Positions 42,290 to 49,940 of a stretch of 64,000 bases of DNA are shown here, one piece after another. The number at the start of each line of letters is the position of its first letter. Position 1 is the first letter of the stretch. Origin of the DNA: an uncultured Lachnospiraceae bacterium (GTDB lineage Bacteria; Bacillota; Clostridia; Lachnospirales; Lachnospiraceae); the NCBI GenBank assembly GCA_910576975.1, contig CAJTJY010000012.1:37619-101618 (forward strand), written 5' to 3'. Below the pieces are notes generated by a model. That model was not told the DNA's origin. It worked only from the letters and a program-made list of their open reading frames with translations, and searched no databases. The translations under genes and the position numbers were made by a program.

Positions 42290-45157
42290 TTAACGCGGCA
42301 CTTCCACCATAGTATAGGACTCTACCACGTCAAGCTCTTGTATATCGTTAAAACCGTCAAATACCAGGCCGCATTCATAGCCTGCCTTGACCTCTTTCAC
42401 ATCATCTTTAAAACGTTTCAGGGACGCCAGGTCACCTTCGAAAATCTGCTCGCCCTCTCTGGAAATCCGAACTTTGCATCCTCTCTGGAACATGCCGTCT
42501 AGCACATAGGAACCAGCAATATTCCCGACTCCGGAAGCCTTGAAGATCTGACGGATCTCCGCATGACCCAATATTTTTTCCTCAAAAATCGGATCCAACA
42601 TGCCTTTCATGGCAGCCTGCACATCCTCAATCGCATTGTAGATTACCTTGTAAAGCCTCATATCTACGCCCTCCCGCTCGGCAGTTGCCTTTGCCGTCGC
42701 ATCTGGACGTACGTTAAATCCGATGATAATGGCGTTGGAAGCTGAAGCAAGGCTGACATCTGACTCATTGATAGCGCCCACGCCTCCGTGAATCACCTTT
42801 ACAACCACCTCTTCATCCGACAGCTTGATCAAGCTCTGTTTTACTGCTTCCACGGAACCTTGGACGTCCGCCTTTACGATAATCGGCAGCTCCTTGATGT
42901 TTCCAGACTGAATCTGAGAGAACAAGTCGTCTAAAGACATTCTGGATTTCGTATCTTCCAGCATTTTCTCACGCCCCTCGGAGATGAATGTATCTGCAAA
43001 ACTCTTTGCCTCTTTCTCCGAATCCATACATACAAAGATTTCCCCTGCATTGGGCACATTATTCAATCCTAATATTTCCACTGGCGTAGAAGGGCCTGCT
43101 TCCTTGACTCTTCTGCCCTTATCATCTATCATCGCCCTTACTTTGCCATAGCAGCTTCCACAAGCGACAGGCTGGCCTACCTTCAAGGTTCCCTTCTGTA
43201 CGAGAATGGTCGCCACCGATCCGCGTCCTTTATCAAGCTGCGCCTCAATGACAAGCCCTCTTGCATTGCGCTTGGGATTTGCCTTTAATTCACTGATCTC
43301 CGCAGTCAGCAATACCATTTCCAGCAAATTGTCAATTCCCTCATGCGTATGTGCGGACACTGGCACAAAAATCGTACTTCCGCCCCAGTCTTCAGGGATC
43401 AGTTCATACTCTGCAAGTTCCTGTTTGACACGCTCAATATTTGCGCTGGGCTTATCAATTTTATTGATTGCAACAATAATTTCCACCTCTGCCGCTTTTG
43501 CATGGCTGATAGCCTCTACTGTCTGAGGCATCACGCCGTCATCAGCCGCTACTACCAGGATTGCGATATCCGTAGCGTTTGCCCCGCGCATACGCATAGC
43601 GGTAAACGCCTCATGACCTGGCGTATCAAGAAACGTGATCTTTTCTCCATTGCATTCGACCATATATGCGCCAATGTGCTGAGTAATGCCTCCCGCTTCC
43701 TTGTCGATCACATGCGTGTCACGGATGGCGTCTAACAAAGAAGTCTTACCATGATCGACATGCCCCATGACGCAAACGACTGGAGGGCGTTTCACCTGAA
43801 TTGCAGCATCCTCTTCCTCTTCTTTCAAAAGCTCCGCAATAACATCCACTTTCTCTTCCATCTCGCAGATGCAGTTGAATTCCAGAGCAATTTCTTCTGC
43901 TGTTGCAAAATCAATCTCACTGTTTACTGTCACCATGGTTCCCTGCAAAAAGAGCTTTTTAATGATGGCCGACGCCTGCACTTTCATACGGTCCGCCAGC
44001 TCCTTAATGGTCATTTTTTCTGGAAGGATAATGTTCTTTATCGTTTCTTCTTCTTTCTTATGCGGCTGAGGCTGAGGCTGCTGGTTTTTCTTACCCCTGG
44101 TTTTCTTCTCCAGGTTGTCGAAACGCTCTTTTTTCTTGCCCATCAAGTCTTTTTCATGACGCTGGCTGTTTCCTTTGCGATTGTCACGTTCTCTGCTTTC
44201 CTTGCCCCTGGTCTCATCCATAGAAGAAGTGGCGCTGTTTTGATTCAGCTTATTGATTTCTTGTTCAAAACGATTTCTCTGACCGCCTCTGCTGTTTTGA
44301 CCATTTCGATTGTTACGGTCTCCCTGCGGCCTGCCATTTCGGTCTCCTTGTGGTCTCCCGTTTCGATCTCCCTGTGGTCTTCCATTGCGGTCCCCCTGTG
44401 GTCTCCCGTTTCGGTCCCCCTGCGGCCTGCCATTTCGGTCTCCTTGCGGTCTCCCGTTTCGGTCCCCCTGCGGTCTTGCGCTTCTTTCTTCCTGCGGCCT
44501 GCTGTTTCGATCTCCTTGCGGCCTTGTTGCGCCTTCTGCCTGTGCTCTTGCATTGCCTCCCTGAGCTTTCGGAGAGTGTTCTGTCTGTGCCTTGTCTGCC
44601 TGCGGCCTTGCCGTATTCTCTGCCTGCATTTTTACTTCCTGGGTTTTCACTGCCGGATATCCGCTTTGCATCTTTTCACCGCCACTCCTTGCAGAACGAT
44701 CCACTTGCGGCTTATCTGACTGTGGCCTTGCAGAACGTTCTGCCTGTGGTCTTGAGGGACGTCTTTTCGCCGTTTTGCTATTCTGTGGGTTATACACTGC
44801 CGTGATACTTGATTTTTTCTTGGGACGCTCCTGGACTTTTACCGTTGCCTCTTTTGCATCCTGCATTTCTCCTGCCGTCTTTCCCTCACTCTCCTTCTTT
44901 GCCGCTTCTTTGACGGGCGCTTTTGCCACCGCCTCTGTTGCTGGAGCTTTTGCCGGCGCCTCTTTGGATCCTTCCTTTTGAGGAGCTGACTCAGATTTTC
45001 CAGTTCCAAATCTAGCCCTCACCATGTCTATCGCTTCATCCTCAATGGAGCTGCTTGCCACTTTCTTTGAAATGTTTTTACTTTCCAGAAATTTAATAAC
45101 TTCCTTGGGCTGTATATTTAATTCTTTTGCAAGTTCATACACTCTGATTTTCGCCAT
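42290..45157 (-). CDS. infB: Translation initiation factor IF-2 with repetitive N-terminal region
   Basis: A 955-residue GTPase that brings fMet-tRNA to the 30S subunit. The N-terminal fold MAKIRVYELAKELNIQPKE is followed by a long, low-complexity Arg/Pro/Gln/Ala region (55-300) with seven consecutive RPQGDRN(G/N) units. Then come a second IF2_N domain (385-440) and the G domain: GHVDHGKTSLLD, DTPGHEAF and NKIDKP. Beta-barrel and C-terminal fMet-tRNA domains follow. It lies 7 bp after ylxQ. Confidence 0.97.
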   Translation of the reverse strand: MAKIRVYELAKELNIQPKEVIKFLESKNISKKVASSSIEDEAIDMVRARFGTGKSESAPQKEGSKEAPAKAPATEAVAKAPVKEAAKKESEGKTAGEMQDAKEATVKVQERPKKKSSITAVYNPQNSKTAKRRPSRPQAERSARPQSDKPQVDRSARSGGEKMQSGYPAVKTQEVKMQAENTARPQADKAQTEHSPKAQGGNARAQAEGATRPQGDRNSRPQEERSARPQGDRNGRPQGDRNGRPQGDRNGRPQGDRNGRPQGDRNGRPQGDRNGRPQGDRNNRNGQNSRGGQRNRFEQEINKLNQNSATSSMDETRGKESRERDNRKGNSQRHEKDLMGKKKERFDNLEKKTRGKKNQQPQPQPHKKEEETIKNIILPEKMTIKELADRMKVQASAIIKKLFLQGTMVTVNSEIDFATAEEIALEFNCICEMEEKVDVIAELLKEEEEDAAIQVKRPPVVCVMGHVDHGKTSLLDAIRDTHVIDKEAGGITQHIGAYMVECNGEKITFLDTPGHEAFTAMRMRGANATDIAILVVAADDGVMPQTVEAISHAKAAEVEIIVAINKIDKPSANIERVKQELAEYELIPEDWGGSTIFVPVSAHTHEGIDNLLEMVLLTAEISELKANPKRNARGLVIEAQLDKGRGSVATILVQKGTLKVGQPVACGSCYGKVRAMIDDKGRRVKEAGPSTPVEILGLNNVPNAGEIFVCMDSEKEAKSFADTFISEGREKMLEDTKSRMSLDDLFSQIQSGNIKELPIIVKADVQGSVEAVKQSLIKLSDEEVVVKVIHGGVGAINESDVSLASASNAIIIGFNVRPDATAKATAEREGVDMRLYKVIYNAIEDVQAAMKGMLDPIFEEKILGHAEIRQIFKASGVGNIAGSYVLDGMFQRGCKVRISREGEQIFEGDLASLKRFKDDVKEVKAGYECGLVFDGFNDIQELDVVESYTMVEVPR
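44313..44480. repeat. In-frame 24-bp tandem repeat inside infB
   Basis: Seven copies of a 24-bp unit (starts about every 24 bp from 44316 to 44460) encode the octapeptide RPQGDRN(G/N). Units differ mainly by synonymous C/T changes, so the peptide is conserved more tightly than the DNA. Copy number may vary between strains. Confidence 0.9.
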
Positions 45158-45164
45158 ACTTTTA

Positions 45165-45494
45165 CTACCTCCGCTCTTCCGTTTGTTCTGTTAATTTTAA
45201 TTTTTCCTCAAGGCTCTTGGCAAAGCCCTCGTCCAATACCGCCAATGAAGCACGGAACTGGTAGCCAATGGCTTTTCCCAACGCCTCTTTGGAAGCATAT
45301 AAATACATGGGAACCTGATAAAAAGAACACATATTCCGAAATTTCTTTTTCGTATTGTCTGAGGCTTCCTCAGACACAACTACAAGATATGCACCTTTTG
45401 ACTTCACTGCCTTTTCGGTAGAGAATTCGCCACTGGCTACTTTCCCTGCTTTTTTCGCAAGCCCCAGCATGGATAATATTCTATCGCTCTGCAA
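45165..45494 (-). CDS. ylxQ: YlxQ-like L7Ae-family RNA-binding protein
   Basis: A 109-residue protein with the L7Ae/L30e fold. ILSMLGLAKKAGKVASGEFSTEKAVKSK and LVVVSEEASDNTKKKFRNMC are the hallmarks. I place the start at TTG 45494 (LQSDRILSML), with GGAG 10 bases upstream inside ylxR, giving a 14-bp overlap; homologues begin MQ-x-x-I/V-LSMLGLA. An ATG at 45524 would add ten unmatched residues. It likely binds a kink-turn RNA; its target is not known. Confidence 0.88.
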   Translation of the reverse strand: MQSDRILSMLGLAKKAGKVASGEFSTEKAVKSKGAYLVVVSEEASDNTKKKFRNMCSFYQVPMYLYASKEALGKAIGYQFRASLAVLDEGFAKSLEEKLKLTEQTEERR

Positions 45495-45753
45495 CCGTAT
45501 CGATCTCCTTTTCCAAATTCTCAATCACTTCTCTGGGCATGGCAGTTTTCAAGGAACGCTCTAACCCTTTGCTCTTAACAGCCTGTGCCAGGCATTCTAC
45601 ATTGGGACATAAATATGCGCCTCTGCCATTCTTTTTTCCAGTTACATCTAGTAAGATTTCATTTTCTGCCGTCTTAATGATGCGAAGCAGCTCTTTCTTG
45701 CTTTTCATCTCTTTGCATCCGACACACTGGCGCATAGGCACCTTCTTATTCAT
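45481..45753 (-). CDS. ylxR: YlxR/RnpM family RNA-binding protein
   Basis: A 90-residue DUF448 protein. MRQCVGCKEMKSKKELLRI (7-25) and GRGAYLCPNVECLAQAVKSKGLERSL (43-68) are the family blocks. YlxR of Bacillus subtilis was reported to bind RNase P RNA (RnpM). It overlaps the nusA stop by 8 bp and the ylxQ start by 14 bp. Confidence 0.94.
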   Translation of the reverse strand: MNKKVPMRQCVGCKEMKSKKELLRIIKTAENEILLDVTGKKNGRGAYLCPNVECLAQAVKSKGLERSLKTAMPREVIENLEKEIDTVAER

Positions 45754-47038
45754 AGGATTCTCCCTCGCTTTCGAAAGCTTCCATCTTTAGATCGTTGTTT
45801 GCAGAGCTATCTTTTGGGAGCTCCTCATCGCTCTCTAAATCATGATCCCCCGGCAGTACTTCGCTTTGCTCTAAAGCATAATCCTCTGGCAATTGCTCAC
45901 TTTCCTCTAAAGCGTAATCCGTTGGCAGCTCCTCGTTCTGCTCCAGATAATCGTCTTCGTCATACTCTTCGTAATCATTCTCATAATCCATGAAGTCTCC
46001 GGCTTCCCTCGCCTGAGTCTCGCTCTTGATATCAATCTTAAATCCGGTAAGCCTGGCGGCAAGTCTGGCGTTTTGACCCTCTTTCCCTATCGCAAGAGAA
46101 AGCTGATAGTCAGGAACCACCACTTTTGCAGTCTTTTCTTCTGCATCAGCAATCACGGAAATTACTTTGGCAGGGCTTAATGCGTTTTCAATCAACATGG
46201 CTGCATTATCACTCCAATTGATAATGTCAATTTTCTCTCCGCGCAGTTCGTTGACAATCATATTTACCCGGGCTCCGTTCAGCCCCACGCAGGCGCCGAC
46301 TGGATCCACATTAGGATCATTGCTCCAAACCGCAATCTTAGTTCTGCTTCCTGGCTCTCTGGAAATGCTCTTAATTTCCACGATCCCCTCCCGCACTTCT
46401 GTCACTTCTGATTCAAATAGGCGCTTTACCAGCTCTGGATGGGTTCTAGATACCAGGATCTTTGGACCTTTTGAGGTAGATTTGACTTCCAGAATATAGA
46501 GCTTTATACGCTCAGTAGGTTGGAATATCTCGCCTTTCACCTGCTCGTTTTCACTTAGCACGGCATCCACCTTGCCCAGATTAATGCTGATATTCTTACC
46601 TACATAACGCTGCACGATTCCTGTCACCACGTCCTTTTCTTTTCCATAATATTGGTCAAACAAGACCTTTCTTTCTTCCTCGCGGATCTTCTGAAGTATC
46701 ACGTTCTTGGCATTCTGGGTGGTGATTCGTCCAAATTCTTTTGATTTGACTTCAACATTTACGACATCTCCGACGCAATACTTGGAATCAATCATCCTAG
46801 CATTGCCCAAACTGATCTCCAGTACCGGATCTTCCACCTCTTCCACGACGGTCTTTTCCGCATATACATGAAACTCACAAGTCTTGGGGTTCATATCTAT
46901 TTTAATGTTATCCGATTTTCCGAAATGGTTCTTGCAGGCAGTAATCAGTGAATTTTCAATGGCCTCTAATAAAGTATCTTTGCTGATATCCTTTTCTTTT
47001 TCCAGTATATTTAACGCTTCTAATAACTCATTGTTCAT
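45746..47038 (-). CDS. nusA: Transcription factor NusA with acidic repeat tail
   Basis: A 430-residue transcription elongation/termination factor. The N-terminal RNAP-binding domain (1-125) is followed by S1 (about 130-200), KH1 (GACVGLNGARVNMIVNELRGEKIDI) and KH2 (LAIGKEGQNARLAARLTGFKIDI). After residue 350 comes a very acidic tail with three to four units of about 12 residues, LP-x-DYALEESE-like, not present in Bacillus NusA. It lies 42 bp after rimP. Confidence 0.96.
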   Translation of the reverse strand: MNNELLEALNILEKEKDISKDTLLEAIENSLITACKNHFGKSDNIKIDMNPKTCEFHVYAEKTVVEEVEDPVLEISLGNARMIDSKYCVGDVVNVEVKSKEFGRITTQNAKNVILQKIREEERKVLFDQYYGKEKDVVTGIVQRYVGKNISINLGKVDAVLSENEQVKGEIFQPTERIKLYILEVKSTSKGPKILVSRTHPELVKRLFESEVTEVREGIVEIKSISREPGSRTKIAVWSNDPNVDPVGACVGLNGARVNMIVNELRGEKIDIINWSDNAAMLIENALSPAKVISVIADAEEKTAKVVVPDYQLSLAIGKEGQNARLAARLTGFKIDIKSETQAREAGDFMDYENDYEEYDEDDYLEQNEELPTDYALEESEQLPEDYALEQSEVLPGDHDLESDEELPKDSSANNDLKMEAFESEGESYE

Positions 47039-47080
47039 TTTTTTATCCTCCTGAATAGTTTTTCTGTTATTTTGCGCATT

Positions 47081-47548
47081 CTAAAAATCAAAAGCCAGAC
47101 GAATCAATGCAATCTCTGATTTCGCAAAGGTCATCTCTGTCCCATCATCCAGTACTATCATTACTGTCGCCGCATCGAAAGACTTTAAAATTCCATAAAA
47201 TTCTTTTTGTTTATTAATGGCACGGTAAGTGCGGATTTCCAATCTTTCTCCCATGCTGCGCTGATAATCTTTCTCTTTCTTCAAAGGTCTGCCTAACCCT
47301 GGAGAACTTACTTCAAATATATAAGATTCCTCGATAAAATCCTTTTCATCCAGTAAATCGCTCATCCTGCGGCTCACAAGCTCACAATCATCCACTGTAA
47401 TTCCGCCTTCTTTATCTATATAGGCCCGCAGATACCAGTTGCCTCCTTCTTTCACATATTCTACATCCACCAGCTCAAATTGATATTCTTCTATGATCGG
47501 AGCAAGGAGTTCCTCTGTTTTCTGCTCATATGCCTCTCTTCTTGACAT
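47081..47548 (-). CDS. rimP: Ribosome maturation factor RimP
   Basis: A 155-residue protein for 30S assembly. ELVDVEYVKEGGNWYLRAYIDKEGGITVDDCELVSRRMSDLLD is the N-terminal hallmark stretch (about 20-62), and YIFEVSSPGLGRPLK (71-85) the central one. Start at 47548: AAGGTG lies 6 bases upstream; longer frames run into the leader hairpin. It is the first gene of rimP-nusA-ylxR-ylxQ-infB-rbfA-nrnA-truB-ribF. Confidence 0.95.
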   Translation of the reverse strand: MSRREAYEQKTEELLAPIIEEYQFELVDVEYVKEGGNWYLRAYIDKEGGITVDDCELVSRRMSDLLDEKDFIEESYIFEVSSPGLGRPLKKEKDYQRSMGERLEIRTYRAINKQKEFYGILKSFDAATVMIVLDDGTEMTFAKSEIALIRLAFDF

Positions 47549-47610
47549 TGCTACACCTTCTTTCCTCTTATCTGCTTTTTCATCTTCCAGACAAGCACCT
47601 GCCTGCACAT

Positions 47611-47642
47611 AAAATTGAGAGTGGGCAAATACCCACTCTCAA
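47611..47642 (-). terminator. Attenuator-like hairpin in the rimP-nusA leader
   Basis: On the minus strand TTGAGAGTGGG pairs perfectly with CCCACTCTCAA and is followed by TTTTATG. It lies between the operon promoter (47670-47698) and rimP, so it could stop most transcripts early. NusA itself could influence this. Confidence 0.6.
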
Positions 47643-47669
47643 GTCTAAGTTTATATAGTTATCATATAT

Positions 47670-47698
47670 ATGATAGCACTTAGCATTCCAAAATGCAA
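47670..47698 (-). promoter_or_regulatory. Promoter of the rimP-nusA-infB operon
   Basis: On the minus strand: -35 TTGCAT (47693-47698), 17-bp spacer, -10 TATCAT (47670-47675). Confidence 0.55.
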
Positions 47699-47713
47699 GG
47701 AGAATTTATATTT

Positions 47714-47810
47714 CCTGACGCTTTGCTGCGCCAGGCGCAGTCGCTTAGCGACTCTTCCACTCGCACGAGCGCGCATGCCCCATGGAAGAGTTTTATCTTA
47801 TGGGATAAAA
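47714..47810. repeat. Array of short hairpins between nusA promoter and tRNA-Glu
   Basis: Four hairpins in a row: CCTGACGC/GCGCCAGG, AGTCGC-TTA-GCGACT, CTCTTCCA/TGGAAGAG and GTTTTATC/GATAAAAC. With the tRNA terminator that follows, this makes five consecutive stems in about 135 bp. No reading frame with a gene-like start is present. One copy only in this window. Confidence 0.5.
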
Positions 47811-47850
47811 CAAAAACACTGAAGTATCATATTACAGATTCCTTCAGCGT
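47811..47850 (-). terminator. Terminator of tRNA-Glu
   Basis: On the minus strand ACGCTGAAG pairs with CTTCAGTGT (one G-U), followed by TTTTTGTTTT, 33 bp after the tRNA end. Confidence 0.7.
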
Positions 47851-47882
47851 CTTGCGGGTTGGGCTATTCTATTAATAGCTAA

Positions 47883-47954
47883 CAGCTCGTAGGGGAATCG
47901 AACCCCTGTTTCCGCCGTGAGAGGGCGGCGTCTTGACCGCTTGACCAACGAGCC
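47883..47954 (-). tRNA. tRNA-Glu (anticodon CUC)
   Basis: A 72-nt cloverleaf. The acceptor stem GGCTCGT pairs with ACGAGCT (G1-U72 wobble). The D-arm is TTGGTCAAGCGGTCAA, the anticodon stem CCGCC/GGCGG encloses loop CTCTCAC with anticodon CTC, and the T-arm is CAGGGGTTCGATTCCCCT. The discriminator is G. The 3' CCA is not encoded. It reads GAG codons. A single tRNA, not part of a cluster, with its own consensus promoter. Confidence 0.95.
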
Positions 47955-47987
47955 ATGTTATCTTATTCTCTCGAACTCAACAAGCTT

Positions 47988-48016
47988 ATTATACATGCTG
48001 ATTTCGAATATGTCAA
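47988..48016 (-). promoter_or_regulatory. Consensus promoter of tRNA-Glu
   Basis: On the minus strand: -35 TTGACA (48011-48016), 17-bp spacer, -10 TATAAT (47988-47993), 34 bp before the tRNA. Confidence 0.85.
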
Positions 48017-48048
48017 GTACTTTTTTCAACTTTTTTTTACAAATTTAT

Positions 48049-48180
48049 AACAGTTCAGCTCACCATCGCTCAAGCAAACACAAACCGCCTGCCGGGCAAA
48101 CGATCTGCTGCTTTGCAGCTCCTGTCTCAGGCTTATGAAACGTTCTGTTCATCGCCAATATCAGGGATGGCTGAACTGTT
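48049..48180. repeat. Structured inverted-repeat element after rplT
   Basis: AACAGTTCAGC (48049-48059) is perfectly complementary to GCTGAACTGTT (48170-48180). Within the 132 bp are smaller hairpins, GCTGC-TTT-GCAGC (48107-48119) and CCTG-TCTC-AGG (48121-48131). It lies 6 bp after the rplT stop and may end that operon, but no T-tract follows. One copy here. Confidence 0.6.
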
Positions 48181-48186
48181 ACTACA

Positions 48187-48546
48187 TTAACCTTCCAGCT
48201 TTACCTGCGCCAACTTCGCCAAAGTCGCAAAGCCTTCTGCGTCATTTACTGCCATCTCTGCCAGCATCTTGCGGTTCACTTCCACCCCTGCCAGCTTCAA
48301 TCCATGCATAAACTTGCTGTAGGACAGTCCATTCATTCTCGCTGCCGCATTGATACGTGCAATCCAGAGCTGACGGAACTGTCTCTTTCTCTGCTTTCTG
48401 CCTGCATAAGAAGTAGCCAACGCCCTCATGACAGACTGTTTTGCCACTCTGTACTGCTTGCTGCGCGCTCCTCTGTATCCCTTTGCCAGCTTTAACACTC
48501 TATTATGCTTCTTTCTCGCATTTAAACCGCCTTTAATTCTTGCCAT
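48187..48546 (-). CDS. rplT: Ribosomal protein L20
   Basis: A 119-residue 23S rRNA-binding protein. GLNARKKHNRVLKLAKGYRG (7-26), RKQRKRQFRQLWIARINAAAR (53-73) and LNRKMLA-like VNRKMLAEMA are hallmarks. L20 represses its own operon through the infC leader in Bacillus subtilis. Last gene of infC-rpmI-rplT, 26 bp after rpmI. Confidence 0.98.
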   Translation of the reverse strand: MARIKGGLNARKKHNRVLKLAKGYRGARSKQYRVAKQSVMRALATSYAGRKQRKRQFRQLWIARINAAARMNGLSYSKFMHGLKLAGVEVNRKMLAEMAVNDAEGFATLAKLAQVKLEG

Positions 48547-48572
48547 AACTTCTATTCCTCCTTAACTCGTTC

Positions 48573-48770
48573 TTACAAATACGGTAAAATCCTCTTCATA
48601 TTCTTAACGTTTGTAGCGTCCGTGACCGTTGACTTTCTAAGATTCCTCTTTCTCTTTGCAGACTTCTTTGTCAAGATATGGCTCTTATAAGCTTTATTTC
48701 TTTTTAACTTTCCAGTTCCAGTCTTTTTAAAACGTTTTGCTGCTGATTTGCTTGTTTTCATTTTTGGCAT
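48573..48770 (-). CDS. rpmI: Ribosomal protein L35
   Basis: A 65-residue, very basic ribosomal protein. MPKMKTSKSAAKRFKKTGTG and HILTKKSAKRKRNLRK are invariant family patterns. It lies 23 bp after infC. Confidence 0.98.
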   Translation of the reverse strand: MPKMKTSKSAAKRFKKTGTGKLKRNKAYKSHILTKKSAKRKRNLRKSTVTDATNVKNMKRILPYL

Positions 48771-48793
48771 TTTAAATTCCTCCTTAATGTCCG

Positions 48794-49300
48794 TTATTTC
48801 TTTTCCGTCAGCACAATGCTCATACTGCGCCCTTCCAATTTCGGTGCCTTTTCCACTGTGGCAATCTCTGCCAGCTCCTGGGCAAAGTCATCCAGAATAT
48901 GTTTACTGTTCTGTATGTGCGCCATTTCCCTGCCGCGAAAACGTAAAGTAATCTTTACCTTATTGCCTTTCAAAATAAATTTCTTTGCTGCATTAATTTT
49001 GGTATTGAGATCATTGCTCTCAATATTCGGTGACAAACGGATCTCTTTGATCTCAACAGTTTTCTGCTTCTTCTTGGCTTCTTTCTCTTTTCTGACAAGC
49101 TCATATCTGTATTTTCCATAATCAATAATCTTGCACACTGGCGGCTTCGCCCCCGGGGCAATCTTCACCAGATCAAGCTCCGCATCCAGCGCAAGCTTCA
49201 TCGCTTCCCGCACAGGCATAATGCCAAGCTGTTCACCGTCCTGGCCAATCAGACGAACTTCCTTATCCTTGATTTGTTCATTAATCATTAACTCGCTAAT
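48794..49300 (-). CDS. infC: Translation initiation factor IF-3, AUU start codon
   Basis: A 168-residue factor keeping 30S subunits free and checking the start codon. N-domain: NEQIKDKEVRLIGQDGEQLGI; linker rich in Lys; C-domain: EIRLSPNIESNDLNTKINAAKKFI and FRGREMAH. I place the start at ATT (49298-49300), giving residues I-S-E-L before the internal Met. GGAGG lies 9 bases before ATT but 21 before the ATG at 49288. A non-AUG start is the classic self-control of infC. Confidence 0.95.
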   Translation of the reverse strand: MSELMINEQIKDKEVRLIGQDGEQLGIMPVREAMKLALDAELDLVKIAPGAKPPVCKIIDYGKYRYELVRKEKEAKKKQKTVEIKEIRLSPNIESNDLNTKINAAKKFILKGNKVKITLRFRGREMAHIQNSKHILDDFAQELAEIATVEKAPKLEGRSMSIVLTEKK

Positions 49301-49512
49301 GGTCGTACACCTCCAAAAATTAATTTAACACTGTATGTATCTTCCTGTCCTCCATTCAGATACTGCAAAAAAAGTGGATAGGCAGACTATCCACTTTATA
49401 TTCTAAATGTACTTACAGCTAAAGCGAGCCGTAAACAGAATATGAACCATAGACACGCATTCGTGCTAAGGTGAGAGCGGATACCCTACTTCTTTCTTCT
49501 TACAACTCTGTT
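49301..49512 (-). promoter_or_regulatory. Leader of infC-rpmI-rplT with attenuator (L20-leader candidate)
   Basis: A roughly 205-nt untranslated leader runs from the promoter to the ATT start. It ends in an intrinsic terminator before the ribosome binding site. In Bacillus subtilis L20 binds such a leader and promotes premature termination. I can see the terminator but not prove the L20 site. Confidence 0.6.
49367..49394 (-). terminator. Attenuator terminator upstream of infC
   Basis: On the minus strand GTGGATAG pairs with CTATCCAC around a 5-nt loop (49374-49394), followed by seven T. It lies 67 bp before infC, inside the leader. Confidence 0.85.
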
Positions 49513-49541
49513 ACTTTATCACGTTTGAAAGCACATGTCAA
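49513..49541 (-). promoter_or_regulatory. Promoter of infC-rpmI-rplT
   Basis: On the minus strand: -35 TTGACA (49536-49541), 17-bp spacer, -10 TAAAGT (49513-49518). It lies just downstream of a lone GGGAAGCTAGCTTCCC palindrome. Confidence 0.65.
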
Positions 49542-49554
49542 GTTTTTTCTGCTT

Positions 49555-49588
49555 GATTATTCTGGGAAGCTAGCTTCCCAAGATAATC
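49555..49588. repeat. Solitary central arm of the cloverleaf element
   Basis: A 34-bp palindrome GATTAT..GGGAAGCTAGCTTCCC..ATAATC followed by TTTGTGC, like arm ii of the cloverleaf family. It stands 12 bp from the full copy at 49601 and lacks its own outer stem, so it looks like a remnant of a second copy. Confidence 0.7.
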
Positions 49589-49600
49589 TTTGTGCCTTTT

Positions 49601-49780
49601 GAGGCTGTCGCAGGCATATACTCGCTTGTTCAAAAGGTCTTGCCGCTCATGCGGCAAAGACAGAATGCACAAAAATCACTCTGGAAAGCTAGCTTTCCAA
49701 GATGACTTTTGTGCATTTTGTTTACATTGCAAAGCAATGCAAACCTCTTGAACAAGCGAGTATATGCCTGCGACAGCCTC
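49601..49780. repeat. Cloverleaf-type structured element, copy C2
   Basis: The outer stem is 37 bp: 49601-49637 pairs with 49744-49780 at 36 of 37 positions. Inside are three hairpins: TTGCCGC-TCAT-GCGGCAA (49641-49657), a palindrome 49666-49715 around GGAAAGCTAGCTTTCC, and CATTGC-AAA-GCAATG (49724-49738). The order is reversed relative to C1 and C3. It lies in the gap between the infC promoter and the PHP gene. The flank TTTCCGCATTTTG (complement of 49802-49814) matches flanks of C1 and C4. Confidence 0.85.
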
Positions 49781-49897
49781 ATTTCAATGCTATAAAATAC
49801 AAAATGCGGAAACTCAAATTTTTCCGAATCCCAAAATAGGGAACTAAAAATTTTTCAAGCTCTTCCCTTTTCAAACAACATCACTTCTGCTAAACTA

Positions 49898-49903
49898 TAT
49901 AAT
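49898..49903 (+). promoter_or_regulatory. Possible -10 box for the PHP gene
   Basis: TATAAT 38 bp before the start codon of the gene at 49941. No convincing -35 is seen, so support is weak. Confidence 0.3.
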
Positions 49904-49940
49904 CAGTACACGTTTATAACATTTTTAGAAAGGAAATCAC

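Noticed and set aside
44313..44480. Regular 24-bp repeats as a CRISPR array
   Set aside because: No spacers, the repeat lies in frame within infB, and no cas genes are present.
44245..44719. Long plus-strand frames rich in RSPCGLPF-type repeats opposite infB
   Set aside because: They are the antisense image of the IF-2 octapeptide repeats; infB is certain.
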